Source of the DNA: Desulfopila sp. IMCC35008
GTDB taxonomy: Bacteria; Desulfobacterota; Desulfobulbia; Desulfobulbales; Desulfocapsaceae
Reading direction: 5' to 3'
NCBI RefSeq assembly: GCF_010646885.2
Contig: NZ_CP050700.1
Location: 3,374,501-3,438,500, forward strand
DNA: 64,000 bases
Shown: piece after piece, positions 1 to 8,426 of the stretch
How the letters are laid out: each line of letters begins with the position of its first letter
How positions within the stretch are numbered: the stretch's first letter is position 1
Made by a program: the position numbers and the translations under genes
The notes under the pieces: generated by a model
Seen by the model: the letters and a program-made list of their open reading frames with translations, nothing else
What the model was told of the DNA's origin: nothing
Database searches by the model: none

Positions 1-623
1 ATACCGACACCCACAAGGTGCAGCAACTCACGCAGCATCATGGTGACTTCCGCAGTATCAATGCCGTACGGGCAGAATACGGAACAGCGGCGACACTCGG
101 TACATTGGTAGGAGTACATGAACCACTCCTTCAAGACACCGACGGTCATTTCACGACCACCGGCCATCTTACCGAGAATCTTGCCTGCCCAGGTAAAATC
201 ATTCCTATATACTGAGCGGAGTAACTCGGCCCGCAGTACCGGCATGTTTTTAGGATCACCGGTACCGAGATAGAAGTGACACTTGTCTGAACAAGCACCA
301 CAACGTACACAGCAGTCCATGAATATTTTCAGGGAACGGAACTTATCCAGACGTTCCTTAAGACCCTGTAAGATAATATCTTTCCAGTCTTCAGGAAGTT
401 TCCAGTCATCATCTTCCGGAGACCACTCACGGGCGTTCGGAAAATGAAGTCCTTTCTGGCTGTTAAGATATTCGACTTTGTCCTTTTTGGCAGGGTAGGC
501 GTAATTGCCCGGCTTGAAAACGACGGGGATATCCATCCAGTCCTGGGTGGGAATTGCCCCGGTTGCCATGGATGGTCCCTGCACTACGCTTTTCGATAAT
601 TGTTCTAATTTTGGAACTGACAT
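1..623 (-). CDS. dsrK: DsrK, iron-sulfur subunit of DsrMKJOP (partial, N-terminal part)
   Basis: DsrK is the cytoplasmic HdrD-like subunit of the DsrMKJOP membrane complex. The complex links the menaquinone pool to reduction of the DsrC trisulfide in dissimilatory sulfite reduction. I translated this frame by hand from the ATG at 623 to the window edge, giving about 207 codons without a stop. It begins MSVPKLEQLSKSVVQG and contains two 4Fe-4S clusters of cysteines, CVRCGACSDKC and CTECRRCSVFC, the latter followed by PYGID. The catalytic CCG domains lie beyond the window. It starts 37 bp after dsrM on the same strand, so the two are co-transcribed. The identification is firm because the ferredoxin motifs and the adjacent DsrM agree. 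Confidence 0.93.
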   Translation of the reverse strand, partial: MSVPKLEQLSKSVVQGPSMATGAIPTQDWMDIPVVFKPGNYAYPAKKDKVEYLNSQKGLHFPNAREWSPEDDDWKLPEDWKDIILQGLKERLDKFRSLKIFMDCCVRCGACSDKCHFYLGTGDPKNMPVLRAELLRSVYRNDFTWAGKILGKMAGGREMTVGVLKEWFMYSYQCTECRRCSVFCPYGIDTAEVTMMLRELLHLVGVG

Positions 624-659
624 CGCTATTGATCCTTATAAGCAAGTATTGGGATTAAA

Positions 660-1682
660 TTATTCCTCATCCGTTTTAGGAGGCAACTCCTTTTCTACCG
701 GCAGACCTGCATCGACCATGAATTCACGGAATTCATCCTCATATCCTGCATAGGAATGAGGAAGAATACGCGGATTCCACGGATTGATATGCCGAACTTC
801 ACGGGAGTTGTTCTTCATGTTACGAGTCGGACTCATGAAGACACCACCTGCGTGCATCAGTTTACTAAACGGGAAGTAGGCGAGCAGTACACAAACAAGG
901 AAGAGGTGGATGTAGAAAATCGATCCAATCTCAGCACCTATGGTCGGATGCAAGGTGACAAGACCTACAGCCAGCTGCTTGATATTTACGATATCAATGT
1001 CTGTCCTTAAGAAATACCTCATCAGGATTCCGGTCAATGCAACACCGAAAAGAAGAAACAGCGGAAAATAATCGTTGGCGAGCGAAATATAACGGACTTT
1101 GGCATTGCTCAGCCTCCTGGCAAACAGGAAGAACAGACCGGCGACAATTCCAACATCTGACATATACCAGGTGGGCGCACCAACCTGGAACAGTCCGTCA
1201 CCAAATTCCAGCCAGTAGATCCAATCCGGTACAGGGTTGAGGAACAACCGCATGTGGCGGATCGCTATCATGAAAAAGGAATAATGGAACACGATTGCAA
1301 ACAGCCACAACCACTTGGATGATTCGTAGGTGATTTTCGGTCCGTCATGCATTTCTGCATGAGTGTTTCGGAACAGAGACCTGAAACAGAAAATCTCCAA
1401 AGCCATACGGGCGACAACCTGAGTGGTAGTGTGGGGAGCCTCAAGTTTGTCATGCTTGATAAAATCAAGCGATTTTGCCTGTCCGCAGGTGGTCTGAATC
1501 GAGAATGGAACCGGAGACTTAGCCCAGCATACAACCCGATTAATAAAACCGCCCAGGAAGACCGCAATGGCCAGATACGGAAGTGCAACACCGAATAAAT
1601 ATTGCATTCCGGGTATCTGGGACCCCAGCCAGGCAATCACTACCAGGGCAATGACTGCCGCAAATGATAAGGCGTACTTCAT
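660..1682 (-). CDS. dsrM: DsrM, membrane cytochrome b subunit of DsrMKJOP
   Basis: This 340-residue integral membrane protein is of the NarI (nitrate reductase gamma) type. It carries heme b and exchanges electrons with menaquinone for DsrK in dissimilatory sulfur metabolism. The sequence shows several hydrophobic helices, for example in the first 45 residues, near LWLFAIVFHYSFFMIAIRH, and near the PLFLLFGVALTGILMRYF stretch, with histidines suited to heme ligation. The length matches the DsrM family. The C-terminus is soluble and charged. It follows the RsbRD-like gene by about 75 bp and precedes dsrK by 37 bp, the gene order seen at dsrMKJOP loci of sulfate reducers. Confidence 0.93.
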   Translation of the reverse strand: MKYALSFAAVIALVVIAWLGSQIPGMQYLFGVALPYLAIAVFLGGFINRVVCWAKSPVPFSIQTTCGQAKSLDFIKHDKLEAPHTTTQVVARMALEIFCFRSLFRNTHAEMHDGPKITYESSKWLWLFAIVFHYSFFMIAIRHMRLFLNPVPDWIYWLEFGDGLFQVGAPTWYMSDVGIVAGLFFLFARRLSNAKVRYISLANDYFPLFLLFGVALTGILMRYFLRTDIDIVNIKQLAVGLVTLHPTIGAEIGSIFYIHLFLVCVLLAYFPFSKLMHAGGVFMSPTRNMKNNSREVRHINPWNPRILPHSYAGYEDEFREFMVDAGLPVEKELPPKTDEE

Positions 1683-1757
1683 GTCTTACCTCGCTTCAAT
1701 TGAACTGTGTTTTTGGAAACCACACGAAAGCCCGACTATCTTTCGCACAGAGACCAG

Positions 1758-2306
1758 TTAATTACTCTTTACCGATATAAAATTATCCTGCGGTGTTTCC
1801 TGCAGGTTTTTCGACGGACATTTCGAATCTGTAAGGATATGGCTACCTGATTTCAGCTCATTGATACGGACCTGGTAAAGACGCTCCCGGGATTCCATAT
1901 AAACATCAAACGCCATAAGCAATGCCAGATCTACAGCAAATTCAAAATCATACAGATCCTTTATAAAGACGGACCGCTCCTTGTCTGCTGCCAGAATATC
2001 CCTGGTAATATGCTTGACCGCGTTTAACGGAGCGACGGCCTGGGATGGTGTAAACTCCTGAACAGCCCGCAATCTCATGATCTTGTCGATCGGCATTCTG
2101 AACTCTTCAGAATCCATTCCCTTTGAGAGCAGGACAAAAAGCTCATCGAGTCCTTCCCTGATATTTACACCCGTGGGATTTGCAAACTTATCCTTCTCCT
2201 TTAAAAAGAAGTCGGATGACTTATACGTAGATAGGGTGTATTCCACCCATTGATCGACAATTTTCTTGCGATAATTCCGAAACGCTTCTGCAAGATCGAG
2301 ATCCAT
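1758..2306 (-). CDS. RsbRD N-terminal-domain-like regulator upstream of dsrM
   Basis: This is a soluble, helical, acidic protein of 182 residues. It resembles the N-terminal sensor domain of RsbRD-type stressosome proteins: a globin-like helical bundle with the start pattern LAEAFRNYRKKIVDQWVEYT and a central IDKIMRLRAVQEFTPSQAV segment. It lacks the STAS domain that follows in true RsbR proteins. It is the first gene of the minus-strand transcript that continues into dsrM and dsrK. Proteins of this type are known next to dsr genes in sulfate reducers, so a role in sensing or tuning sulfite reduction is plausible but is inferred from position. The last 25 or so residues are low in conservation signals. 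Confidence 0.75.
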   Translation of the reverse strand: MDLDLAEAFRNYRKKIVDQWVEYTLSTYKSSDFFLKEKDKFANPTGVNIREGLDELFVLLSKGMDSEEFRMPIDKIMRLRAVQEFTPSQAVAPLNAVKHITRDILAADKERSVFIKDLYDFEFAVDLALLMAFDVYMESRERLYQVRINELKSGSHILTDSKCPSKNLQETPQDNFISVKSN

Positions 2307-2347
2307 GCCCTTCCAATCCTATTATCTTAAGTAAGAAATCTGATACA

Positions 2348-2404
2348 TTGATCGTCACCCTGATCATGCACAAAGGCCTATTGTGCAAAATGAATGACCA
2401 TTCA
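2348..2404. promoter_or_regulatory. Candidate operators upstream of the RsbRD-dsrMK transcript
   Basis: The 204-bp space between prc and the RsbRD-like gene holds two symmetric sites. TTGAT at 2348-2352 faces TGATCA at 2361-2366, giving a loose FNR/CRP-like spacing. TGAATGACCATTCA at 2391-2404 is a 6-2-6 inverted repeat. Both lie 40-100 bp upstream of the start at 2306, where a regulator of the dsr operon would bind. No convincing -35/-10 pair was found. The assignment is inference from symmetry and position only. Confidence 0.35.
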
Positions 2405-2510
2405 CAAAAGCGCACTTCTATCATCTTTCCGGCGCTTTTTCAAGACTATTTTTCCGGACTGTAAGTGGTGGGAAATCGATCAGTTCTGCTCCAAAAACCT
2501 GGTTTCTATA

Positions 2511-4619
2511 TCATTTTTGCCAGTTCAGGATATCTATTGCCACCCGCCCCGCTTCGAGCACATACGGATCTTCACGTACATCTTCAAGCCACTCCTCGTG
2601 CCTTTGTTCCGATGTCAGGTCAGCATTATCATCGTCATCATCGCCTGATTCATCTTTCCGATACTTGCCATAGTGTTCGCCGATCCTCTCTCTGGCCAGC
2701 CTCGCCTCTTCTCGTTTGGCACGCATATCATCGATATTCATGGAAAGCAGGGTATCTTCGGCCCTTTTTGCCGCTTTCTCCATTTCCTGCCTGATGATAA
2801 TAAAGCCTTCATCATCTTCGACCCTTTTGAGGCTATTTTCACGAATAGTATCAAGTGGCAGTTTTGATGTAACTTTTTCATATTCAACAGATTCGATTGA
2901 ATCCCAGGGCAGGGAATGTTCCAGGTAGCGTTCACCCGACTCCACATGGGCGAGCAGACTCGGTAAAACGATATCTGGTTCCACCCCTTTGTATTGGGTC
3001 GATCCACCGGTAACCCGGTAAAATTTCTGGATCATCACTTTTAATGCACCGAGATCATCATACTTCTTGATATGCAGGAGGGGAATATTCTCGTTCAAAT
3101 CGACAATTGTCTGGACTGTCCCCTTACCGTGGGTATGGGCACCACCCATGATGACAGCACGACCGTAATCCTGCAATGCACCAGCTACAATTTCGGAAGC
3201 GGAAGCAGAAAATTTGTTAACCAGCACAACCAGAGGGCCGTCCCATTCAACCCCGAAATCCTCATCACGCAGGATACGAACATTGCCGTTGCTGGTCTTC
3301 ACCTGAACTACCGGGCCGTAATCGATAAACATGCCGGTAATCTCCACCGCGTCAACCAGGGCGCCGCCCCCATTATTACGCAGATCAAGGATGATTCCCG
3401 AGATACCCTGCTCCTTGAGTTTCTTGAGTTCCTTTCGGGTATCGTCACTCGAATTACGCCCTCCCTGGGCACCATTCCTGGAAAAATCCCGATAAAAACT
3501 CGGAATAACTAGATAACCTAATTTTTTCTTGTTCCCGTCCTCAATGATGCCGCTCTTGACAAAGGTCTCTTCAATCTGCACCACATCCCGGACAATAGGG
3601 ATAACTTCCTTTACACCGTCATGCTTTTTGACTGTGAGCCGCACCTCGGATCCTTTCGGCCCACGAATCAACTGAACAGCATCACGAAGACGCATATCTG
3701 TCACATCAACCGGCTCACCATCTTCTTCTGCAACCGCCAGGATAATATCCTCTGCAGAGAGCCTGCCCTGTCTCGCCGAAGCGCTGCCAGGAATAATTCG
3801 GACAACTTTTATAAAGCCATCCTCTTCACGCAGCAGGGCCCCTATCCCTTCAAGGCTTCCCCGCATGTTAATATCAAACTGTTTTTTACTGGCCGGGGCT
3901 ATATAATTGGTGTGGGGGTCGAAAGCCCGGGTCACCGCATTAAAAAAACGGTCGTAATGATCCTGAAGTGTTTCCTGGTGCAGCCGGTGAAAGAAGTTGC
4001 TGTTTCTTTTGGCTATTTTTTCGCGACTCTCTTGCCACAACTCCTTATCGCTTTTTTTCTCCTTTTCATCCTTCTGCTCTTCCTCAAGGTCAAGGAACTG
4101 GTTATTGAGCTGAACTCGCAGGATATGACGCCATCTCTCCCGTAACTGTTCCAGGTCTTCGGGATAATCAAGTTTATCAGGATCAGTCTGATAATCCCCC
4201 CCCTCTTTGGGATCGAGATCCTCTTTCAGAATATCCTCAGCAATTTTCTCGACCTGTCCGATCCGCTCGTTTAAGATATCAAAACCGGTACCGGGCAGGG
4301 AAATTGTTCCCCTGTAGAGGTTATCGTCTATATGGTCAGCAAAAGAACGTAACTGTTCCACGTCTGACTTCAAGAGGAATCGTTTCTGGTAATCAAGCTG
4401 CTTGATATACAAATCAAAGGCATCGATGGCCAGGGCATCGTCAACGACTTTTTCGCTGAAATGCATGGCGGGGAGCTGACGACTGATCATCAAACCAATA
4501 AAACGGTTTCTCTTCTCATCAACCCCGGCCTGACCCTGGTCTGCAAACACAGGAGAACCTGCCAGAAAGGCAACAAACAAACAGACGACACAAATGGACA
4601 GCAAACGATAGAATTTCAT
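2511..4619 (-). CDS. prc: Tail-specific (carboxy-terminal processing) periplasmic protease Prc
   Basis: Prc is an S41-family serine protease that trims or degrades periplasmic and lipoprotein substrates. The 702-residue protein starts with a signal peptide (MKFYRLLSICVVCLFVAFLA, cleavage near FADQG). It has a long N-terminal helical domain, a PDZ domain around EGIGALLREEDGFIKVV, and the S41 core. The catalytic serine lies in NKFSASASEIVAGAL and the lysine in THGKGTVQ, which form the Ser-Lys dyad. A DUF3340-like C-terminal region ends with an acidic run. I chose the ATG at 4619 because it begins the signal peptide; an in-frame ATG at 4649 would add ten residues. Its length matches the E. coli Prc class. 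It is transcribed away from the mazG-like gene. Confidence 0.93.
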   Translation of the reverse strand: MKFYRLLSICVVCLFVAFLAGSPVFADQGQAGVDEKRNRFIGLMISRQLPAMHFSEKVVDDALAIDAFDLYIKQLDYQKRFLLKSDVEQLRSFADHIDDNLYRGTISLPGTGFDILNERIGQVEKIAEDILKEDLDPKEGGDYQTDPDKLDYPEDLEQLRERWRHILRVQLNNQFLDLEEEQKDEKEKKSDKELWQESREKIAKRNSNFFHRLHQETLQDHYDRFFNAVTRAFDPHTNYIAPASKKQFDINMRGSLEGIGALLREEDGFIKVVRIIPGSASARQGRLSAEDIILAVAEEDGEPVDVTDMRLRDAVQLIRGPKGSEVRLTVKKHDGVKEVIPIVRDVVQIEETFVKSGIIEDGNKKKLGYLVIPSFYRDFSRNGAQGGRNSSDDTRKELKKLKEQGISGIILDLRNNGGGALVDAVEITGMFIDYGPVVQVKTSNGNVRILRDEDFGVEWDGPLVVLVNKFSASASEIVAGALQDYGRAVIMGGAHTHGKGTVQTIVDLNENIPLLHIKKYDDLGALKVMIQKFYRVTGGSTQYKGVEPDIVLPSLLAHVESGERYLEHSLPWDSIESVEYEKVTSKLPLDTIRENSLKRVEDDEGFIIIRQEMEKAAKRAEDTLLSMNIDDMRAKREEARLARERIGEHYGKYRKDESGDDDDDNADLTSEQRHEEWLEDVREDPYVLEAGRVAIDILNWQK

Positions 4620-4737
4620 AAGAACAATTTTGGAAGCAAAAGGATACAATGCAATAACCAGTTGGATTGACTACCACACCATCAACAACGATTCATACCA
4701 GACCCACTGAACAAATACTATAACATAACCGGGTGCC

Positions 4738-5046
4738 ATGAAATTATTACAATCTGAAATAAAAACCTTCATCAAGGAGCGGGACTGGCAAAAATTCCAC
4801 TCCCCGAAAAACCTCGCGATGGCACTAAGTGTCGAAGCATCTGAACTGGTTGAGATTTTCCAGTGGCTCACACCAGCTCAAAGCAGCAAGCTCTCCCATC
4901 AACAAGTCGAACATCTCGAGGAAGAAATCGGCGATATCATGATCTACCTGACGACACTTGCCACATCGTACGGGCTTGACCCCCTGACTGCCGCCAGGAA
5001 AAAACTTGAAAAGAACAGGATAAAATATCCAGCTCCCAATCAGTAA
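4738..5046 (+). CDS. MazG-like nucleotide pyrophosphohydrolase
   Basis: This 102-residue all-alpha NTP pyrophosphatase belongs to the MazG/RS21-C6 superfamily. It probably hydrolyses non-canonical or excess (d)NTPs to monophosphates. The metal-binding motifs are visible: EASELVEIFQW near residues 31-41 and EEEIGDIMIYL near residues 61-71, which supply the acidic residues for Mg2+. The short single-domain length fits the dCTPase/RS21-C6-like branch rather than full MazG. It is a lone plus-strand gene between prc and the minus-strand hemA group, with which it converges. Confidence 0.85.
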   Translation: MKLLQSEIKTFIKERDWQKFHSPKNLAMALSVEASELVEIFQWLTPAQSSKLSHQQVEHLEEEIGDIMIYLTTLATSYGLDPLTAARKKLEKNRIKYPAPNQ

Positions 5047-5053
5047 AACTAAG

Positions 5054-5554
5054 TCACGACCGGTCCCGGCAGAGTCTTCCCAAATGGCAGGGTAAATCGT
5101 CCTCTACAAGTCCGAGCACTCTGGCAAAACAGCTTAGTTCCTCAAACGAGCAATTCACCACTGAATCTTTGCCCTGCTTTTTCACACGTACCTGTTCAAC
5201 CGCCAGGAAAAGCATAAGGTTTGCAGCAACTTCACCAGCAAAACCGGGATCTTCAAGCTGCTGCCTACGGCAAAATTCTGTGTATCGATGATAATTCACG
5301 ATTGATCGCCGGATACCACGATAGCTTGAACTACTACAGTTCTCATGCTGTAAATCACGCAGGACAATTTCACGATAACGCTCAGCAGCGGCCTCTTTTA
5401 GCACCTGTGCCTGCTGGTCTTTAAGAGTGAGATTCGGGCCATCCGACGACTCCGTGAGATAATGAAGTGATGAGTGAAAGGCAATTTCCGGGATTTCACC
5501 TGAATGACGAACAACATACCACTCGTTGGCGACATAATCATCCACGTTCTTCAC
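5054..5554 (-). CDS. Unknown protein overlapping the end of hemA
   Basis: I do not recognise this 166-residue soluble protein. I chose the GTG at 5554, which overlaps the hemA stop by 17 bp. An upstream ATG at 5599 would overlap hemA by 62 bp. The sequence has a cysteine pair region (ENCSSSSYRG), a basic segment (RGIRRSIVNYHRYTEFCRRQ) and a helical C-terminus ending CHLGRLCRDRS. No membrane segment or signal peptide is visible. Its overlap implies translational coupling to HemA, so a role in tetrapyrrole synthesis or its control is possible but only inferred. No frame on the opposite strand is a better candidate. Confidence 0.7.
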   Translation of the reverse strand: MKNVDDYVANEWYVVRHSGEIPEIAFHSSLHYLTESSDGPNLTLKDQQAQVLKEAAAERYREIVLRDLQHENCSSSSYRGIRRSIVNYHRYTEFCRRQQLEDPGFAGEVAANLMLFLAVEQVRVKKQGKDSVVNCSFEELSCFARVLGLVEDDLPCHLGRLCRDRS

Positions 5555-6836
5555 TGTCAGCCCCTGTCTCCAGCCCGAAGACCTGACGTACCGTCTCAAC
5601 CTTTTCCTGTGTAGTATCCCGGCCCTGACAGCCTTCGTTTTTTAAAAACATGAGTGGTCCGTGTAACATTTTTCCGGTAATGGCAGACGCCATCTTTTCA
5701 ATAGATCGTCGCTCCTTATCACTGAGTTCGGTCATCCTGCTCAAGGTCTTTGTCAATTCGGCCTGGCAGATCTCATTAGCCCTGTTACGCAACTCCATAA
5801 TGGTCGGGGTAAGCGCCATTCCTTCATACCAGCGCTGGAACTTTATTGCCTCTTCATCCACAATCCTGGTCGCCTTGGCCGCCTCCCGGTCGCGCTCGCT
5901 GCGGTTCATCTCCACGACCTGGCTCAAATCGTCTATGTCGTAGAGAAAAACATTCTCCAGGTCGTTCATCTCCGGGTCGAGATCACGCGGCACTGCAATA
6001 TCTATAAAAAACAAGGGTTTATTTCGGCGAACACGCATCACCGGCTTGACCTGCTCCTTTTTTAGGATAACATTGGGGGCACCGGTCGAGCTGATAATGA
6101 TGTCAGCTTTTTCAAGCTGAATGACAAGTTCCTCAAATGAAACTGCCTTACCATCAAACTGCTGGGCCAGATCCACTGCCCGGGACAGGGTTCTGTTGGC
6201 AACAGTGACAGATTGTACGCCCTGCCCGACAAGGTGTTGAGCCGCGAGTTCTGCCATCTCTCCTGCCCCAACCAGCAGCACATGTTTATCTGTAAGATTT
6301 CCGAAAATCTTACGGGCCAGTTCAACTGCGGCGGAACTGATGGAAACGGCAGATGAACCTATTCCGGTCTCAGTTCGAATCCTCTTGGCAACGGAAAATG
6401 ACTTATGTAAAAGCCTATTTAATAATGGCCCTGTACAATGACTTTCCGTTGCGTAACGGTAGGCCTCCTTCAACTGCCCCAGGATCTGCGCCTCCCCCAC
6501 CACCAGTGAATCGAGACTGGCAGCCACCGAAAAAAGGTGATGAGCGGCATCTTTTCCCGAATAGATATATACATATTCGCGGCACTGCGATATCTCTATA
6601 TCATTCCCGAACAAGAAGCGGATGAGGCTCTCTTCCACTTCGGGACTATACGCTGCGACAACAACTATTTCTACACGGTTACAGGTTGAAAGCAGATACG
6701 ACTCACGACATCCGGGAAGTTTCCGTAACCTGGCAAGCGGTTCTTCATAGCCACCTGAAAGAGCGACCCGTTCCCGCACCTCGACAGGTGTGGTTTTATG
6801 ATTTAGACCGAGAAGGATAAATGTTTCATCCGCCAT
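5538..6836 (-). CDS. hemA: Glutamyl-tRNA reductase
   Basis: HemA reduces glutamyl-tRNA(Glu) to glutamate-1-semialdehyde, the first committed step of C5-pathway tetrapyrrole synthesis. The 432-residue protein has the N-terminal catalytic domain with LLGLNHKTTPVEVRE and the STCNRVE motif (catalytic Cys52). A Rossmann NADPH domain follows (VLLVGAGEMAELAAQHL), then the C-terminal dimerisation helices. I chose the ATG at 6836 because a GGAGG site lies about ten bases upstream; the longer frame from 6896 would run inside the upstream gene. It overlaps the end of the CcsA-like gene by 11 bp. That supports an operon supplying heme and siroheme for Dsr proteins and cytochromes. Confidence 0.96.
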   Translation of the reverse strand: MADETFILLGLNHKTTPVEVRERVALSGGYEEPLARLRKLPGCRESYLLSTCNRVEIVVVAAYSPEVEESLIRFLFGNDIEISQCREYVYIYSGKDAAHHLFSVAASLDSLVVGEAQILGQLKEAYRYATESHCTGPLLNRLLHKSFSVAKRIRTETGIGSSAVSISSAAVELARKIFGNLTDKHVLLVGAGEMAELAAQHLVGQGVQSVTVANRTLSRAVDLAQQFDGKAVSFEELVIQLEKADIIISSTGAPNVILKKEQVKPVMRVRRNKPLFFIDIAVPRDLDPEMNDLENVFLYDIDDLSQVVEMNRSERDREAAKATRIVDEEAIKFQRWYEGMALTPTIMELRNRANEICQAELTKTLSRMTELSDKERRSIEKMASAITGKMLHGPLMFLKNEGCQGRDTTQEKVETVRQVFGLETGADSEERG

Positions 6837-7656
6837 ATGTACTGCTACCTCCAAGCGGATACATAACACCCCAAAGGGTAAAGATGACAATACCAAAGCC
6901 TATAAGGGTGAGAACAGCCGCTCTCTTGCCCCTCCAGCCCGCGGTAAATCGCTGATGGATCTGAAGCAGGAAAACAAACCACGCAACCAGCGACCAGATT
7001 TCTTTGAGGTGCCACTGCCAGTAAACACCCCATGCCTGCTTGGTCCATAACGAACCTGTTATCATGCCAAGGGTGAGAAAGACAAAACCAGTGGTGAGGC
7101 AGTGATTGTTCAACTGATCAAGGGCATCAAGAGATGGTAACCGTGAAAAGAAATAGCCAAACCTCTTCCCCTTCAACTCCCGCTCCTGCAGCAGGTACAT
7201 GATAGAACCGCAGAAAGCGAGAGAGAAAAAGGCATATGCCAGAAGTGATGTACCTGCATGAACGGGGAGCCACGGGCTCTGCAGAACGGGTTTAAGCGGT
7301 ACGATATCACGTGAGGCAAAGGCTGCAGCACAAAGCAGCAACACAATCAACAAAGACACGAATGTACCGAAATTTTTGACAGTATAACGCCACCGAAAGC
7401 TGAGATAGGCCCATGTTGCAGACCAGGCAAAAAATGAGACCGTCTCATGTTGGGTGGTAATCGGGGTATAGCCCGCCAATATAAATCTCGAACCGATATA
7501 GAGGGTTTGCAGGATACCGGACACCAGCAGCAGTATCCGGCCAACCTGTCGTACTTTCTCTTTTTGCCCGATAAAAAAGACCAGGTAGAGAATGCAGGAC
7601 AGTATAGCAGTCCCGAATGCCCCCTGGAAAAAAAGATAATTTAATTCATTGATCAT
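6826..7656 (-). CDS. CcsA/CcsB-type cytochrome c biogenesis protein (HemX-like)
   Basis: This is a polytopic membrane protein of 276 residues with about eight hydrophobic helices. It belongs to the heme-handling CcmC/CcsA superfamily. The tryptophan-rich heme-interaction motif is visible as WGVYWQWHLKEIWSLVAW; typical CcsA proteins have WD instead of WH in this motif, so it is a variant. Conserved histidines flank it (AGTSLLAYAFFSLAF region and the C-terminal LQIHQR). It directly precedes hemA with an 11-bp overlap, an arrangement like hemX-hemA in other bacteria. It could be a cytochrome c heme-delivery protein or a HemX-like modulator of HemA level. The sequence alone does not decide. Confidence 0.85.
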   Translation of the reverse strand: MINELNYLFFQGAFGTAILSCILYLVFFIGQKEKVRQVGRILLLVSGILQTLYIGSRFILAGYTPITTQHETVSFFAWSATWAYLSFRWRYTVKNFGTFVSLLIVLLLCAAAFASRDIVPLKPVLQSPWLPVHAGTSLLAYAFFSLAFCGSIMYLLQERELKGKRFGYFFSRLPSLDALDQLNNHCLTTGFVFLTLGMITGSLWTKQAWGVYWQWHLKEIWSLVAWFVFLLQIHQRFTAGWRGKRAAVLTLIGFGIVIFTLWGVMYPLGGSSTYGG

Positions 7657-7712
7657 ATGTTCTGCCTGGTAGGAAGTTCAACCATCACAAATGGTTACCC
7701 TGAAATGGTGGT

Positions 7713-8411
7713 TCAGGTCATCAAATCAAATTCATCTTCAGCAAACTCAATAGTTTTCTGAACCACTGCCTCGCTGTCCACACTCTCGGGCAGTAGTCTG
7801 TCTAATTTGGCCTGCACCCGCTGCCAACGCCTGTTTTGAACATCTATCAGGATATTCGATAGCAACAGTTCGCGAAACATATTTCTGTTTTCATCCGAAC
7901 TTGTCGGCCCTGGCACGATTTGTTCCCGGATGAGCGAAAACAAAAAAATCAAAATCCCGTATTCCGGTCCAAACTGTTCCTCAAGTTCCATTCTGACCAT
8001 ACGCGAAATAGCAGGGGAACCGCCACCAGTTGAAATTGTAATCAGCAATTCCCCCCGTCGCACCTTGGCAGGCACCTGAAAATCACAGTTATCAGGACTA
8101 TCGGCACTATTGAGGAGCACCCCCAGCTTCGAGGCTTCCGCCCTTACCAGCTCCTGAGTGTCAGGACAGTTCGTTGCAGCAAAGACAAGAACGGCTCCCT
8201 TGAGATCACCTGGCCGATATACACGTTCGTAGTAGGTAAGCTCGTTCCTCTTGGCCAGGAGCCGGATTTCGGGAACGGCCTCTGGGCTGATCACTATGAC
8301 TTGACCGTTCCCACCCAGCAGAGAACGCACCTTACGGTATGCGACCTTTCCACCACCTACCACCAGACATATTTTACCGGTAATATCCAGATTAATCGGG
8401 TAATAGCTCAT
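7713..8411 (-). CDS. Precorrin-2 dehydrogenase / sirohydrochlorin ferrochelatase-like protein
   Basis: This 232-residue protein has the Met8/CysG N-terminal fold and makes sirohydrochlorin from precorrin-2, possibly also inserting iron to form siroheme. The NAD-binding stretch is LVVGGGKVAYRKVRSLL near the start. FAATNCPDTQELVR and CDFQVPAKVRRGELLITISTGGGSPAISR follow, both typical of the family. I chose the ATG at 8411; a TTG two codons upstream is also open. It has a long C-terminal extension and no uroporphyrinogen methyltransferase domain. Siroheme is the cofactor of dissimilatory sulfite reductase, so its place near hemA and dsrMK is coherent. Confidence 0.9.
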   Translation of the reverse strand: MSYYPINLDITGKICLVVGGGKVAYRKVRSLLGGNGQVIVISPEAVPEIRLLAKRNELTYYERVYRPGDLKGAVLVFAATNCPDTQELVRAEASKLGVLLNSADSPDNCDFQVPAKVRRGELLITISTGGGSPAISRMVRMELEEQFGPEYGILIFLFSLIREQIVPGPTSSDENRNMFRELLLSNILIDVQNRRWQRVQAKLDRLLPESVDSEAVVQKTIEFAEDEFDLMT

Positions 8412-8426
8412 TGACAATCAGGTTGC

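Noticed and set aside
463..753. Small open frames on both strands at the dsrM-dsrK junction
   Set aside because: The true dsrK frame from 623 has ferredoxin motifs; the others are shadows.
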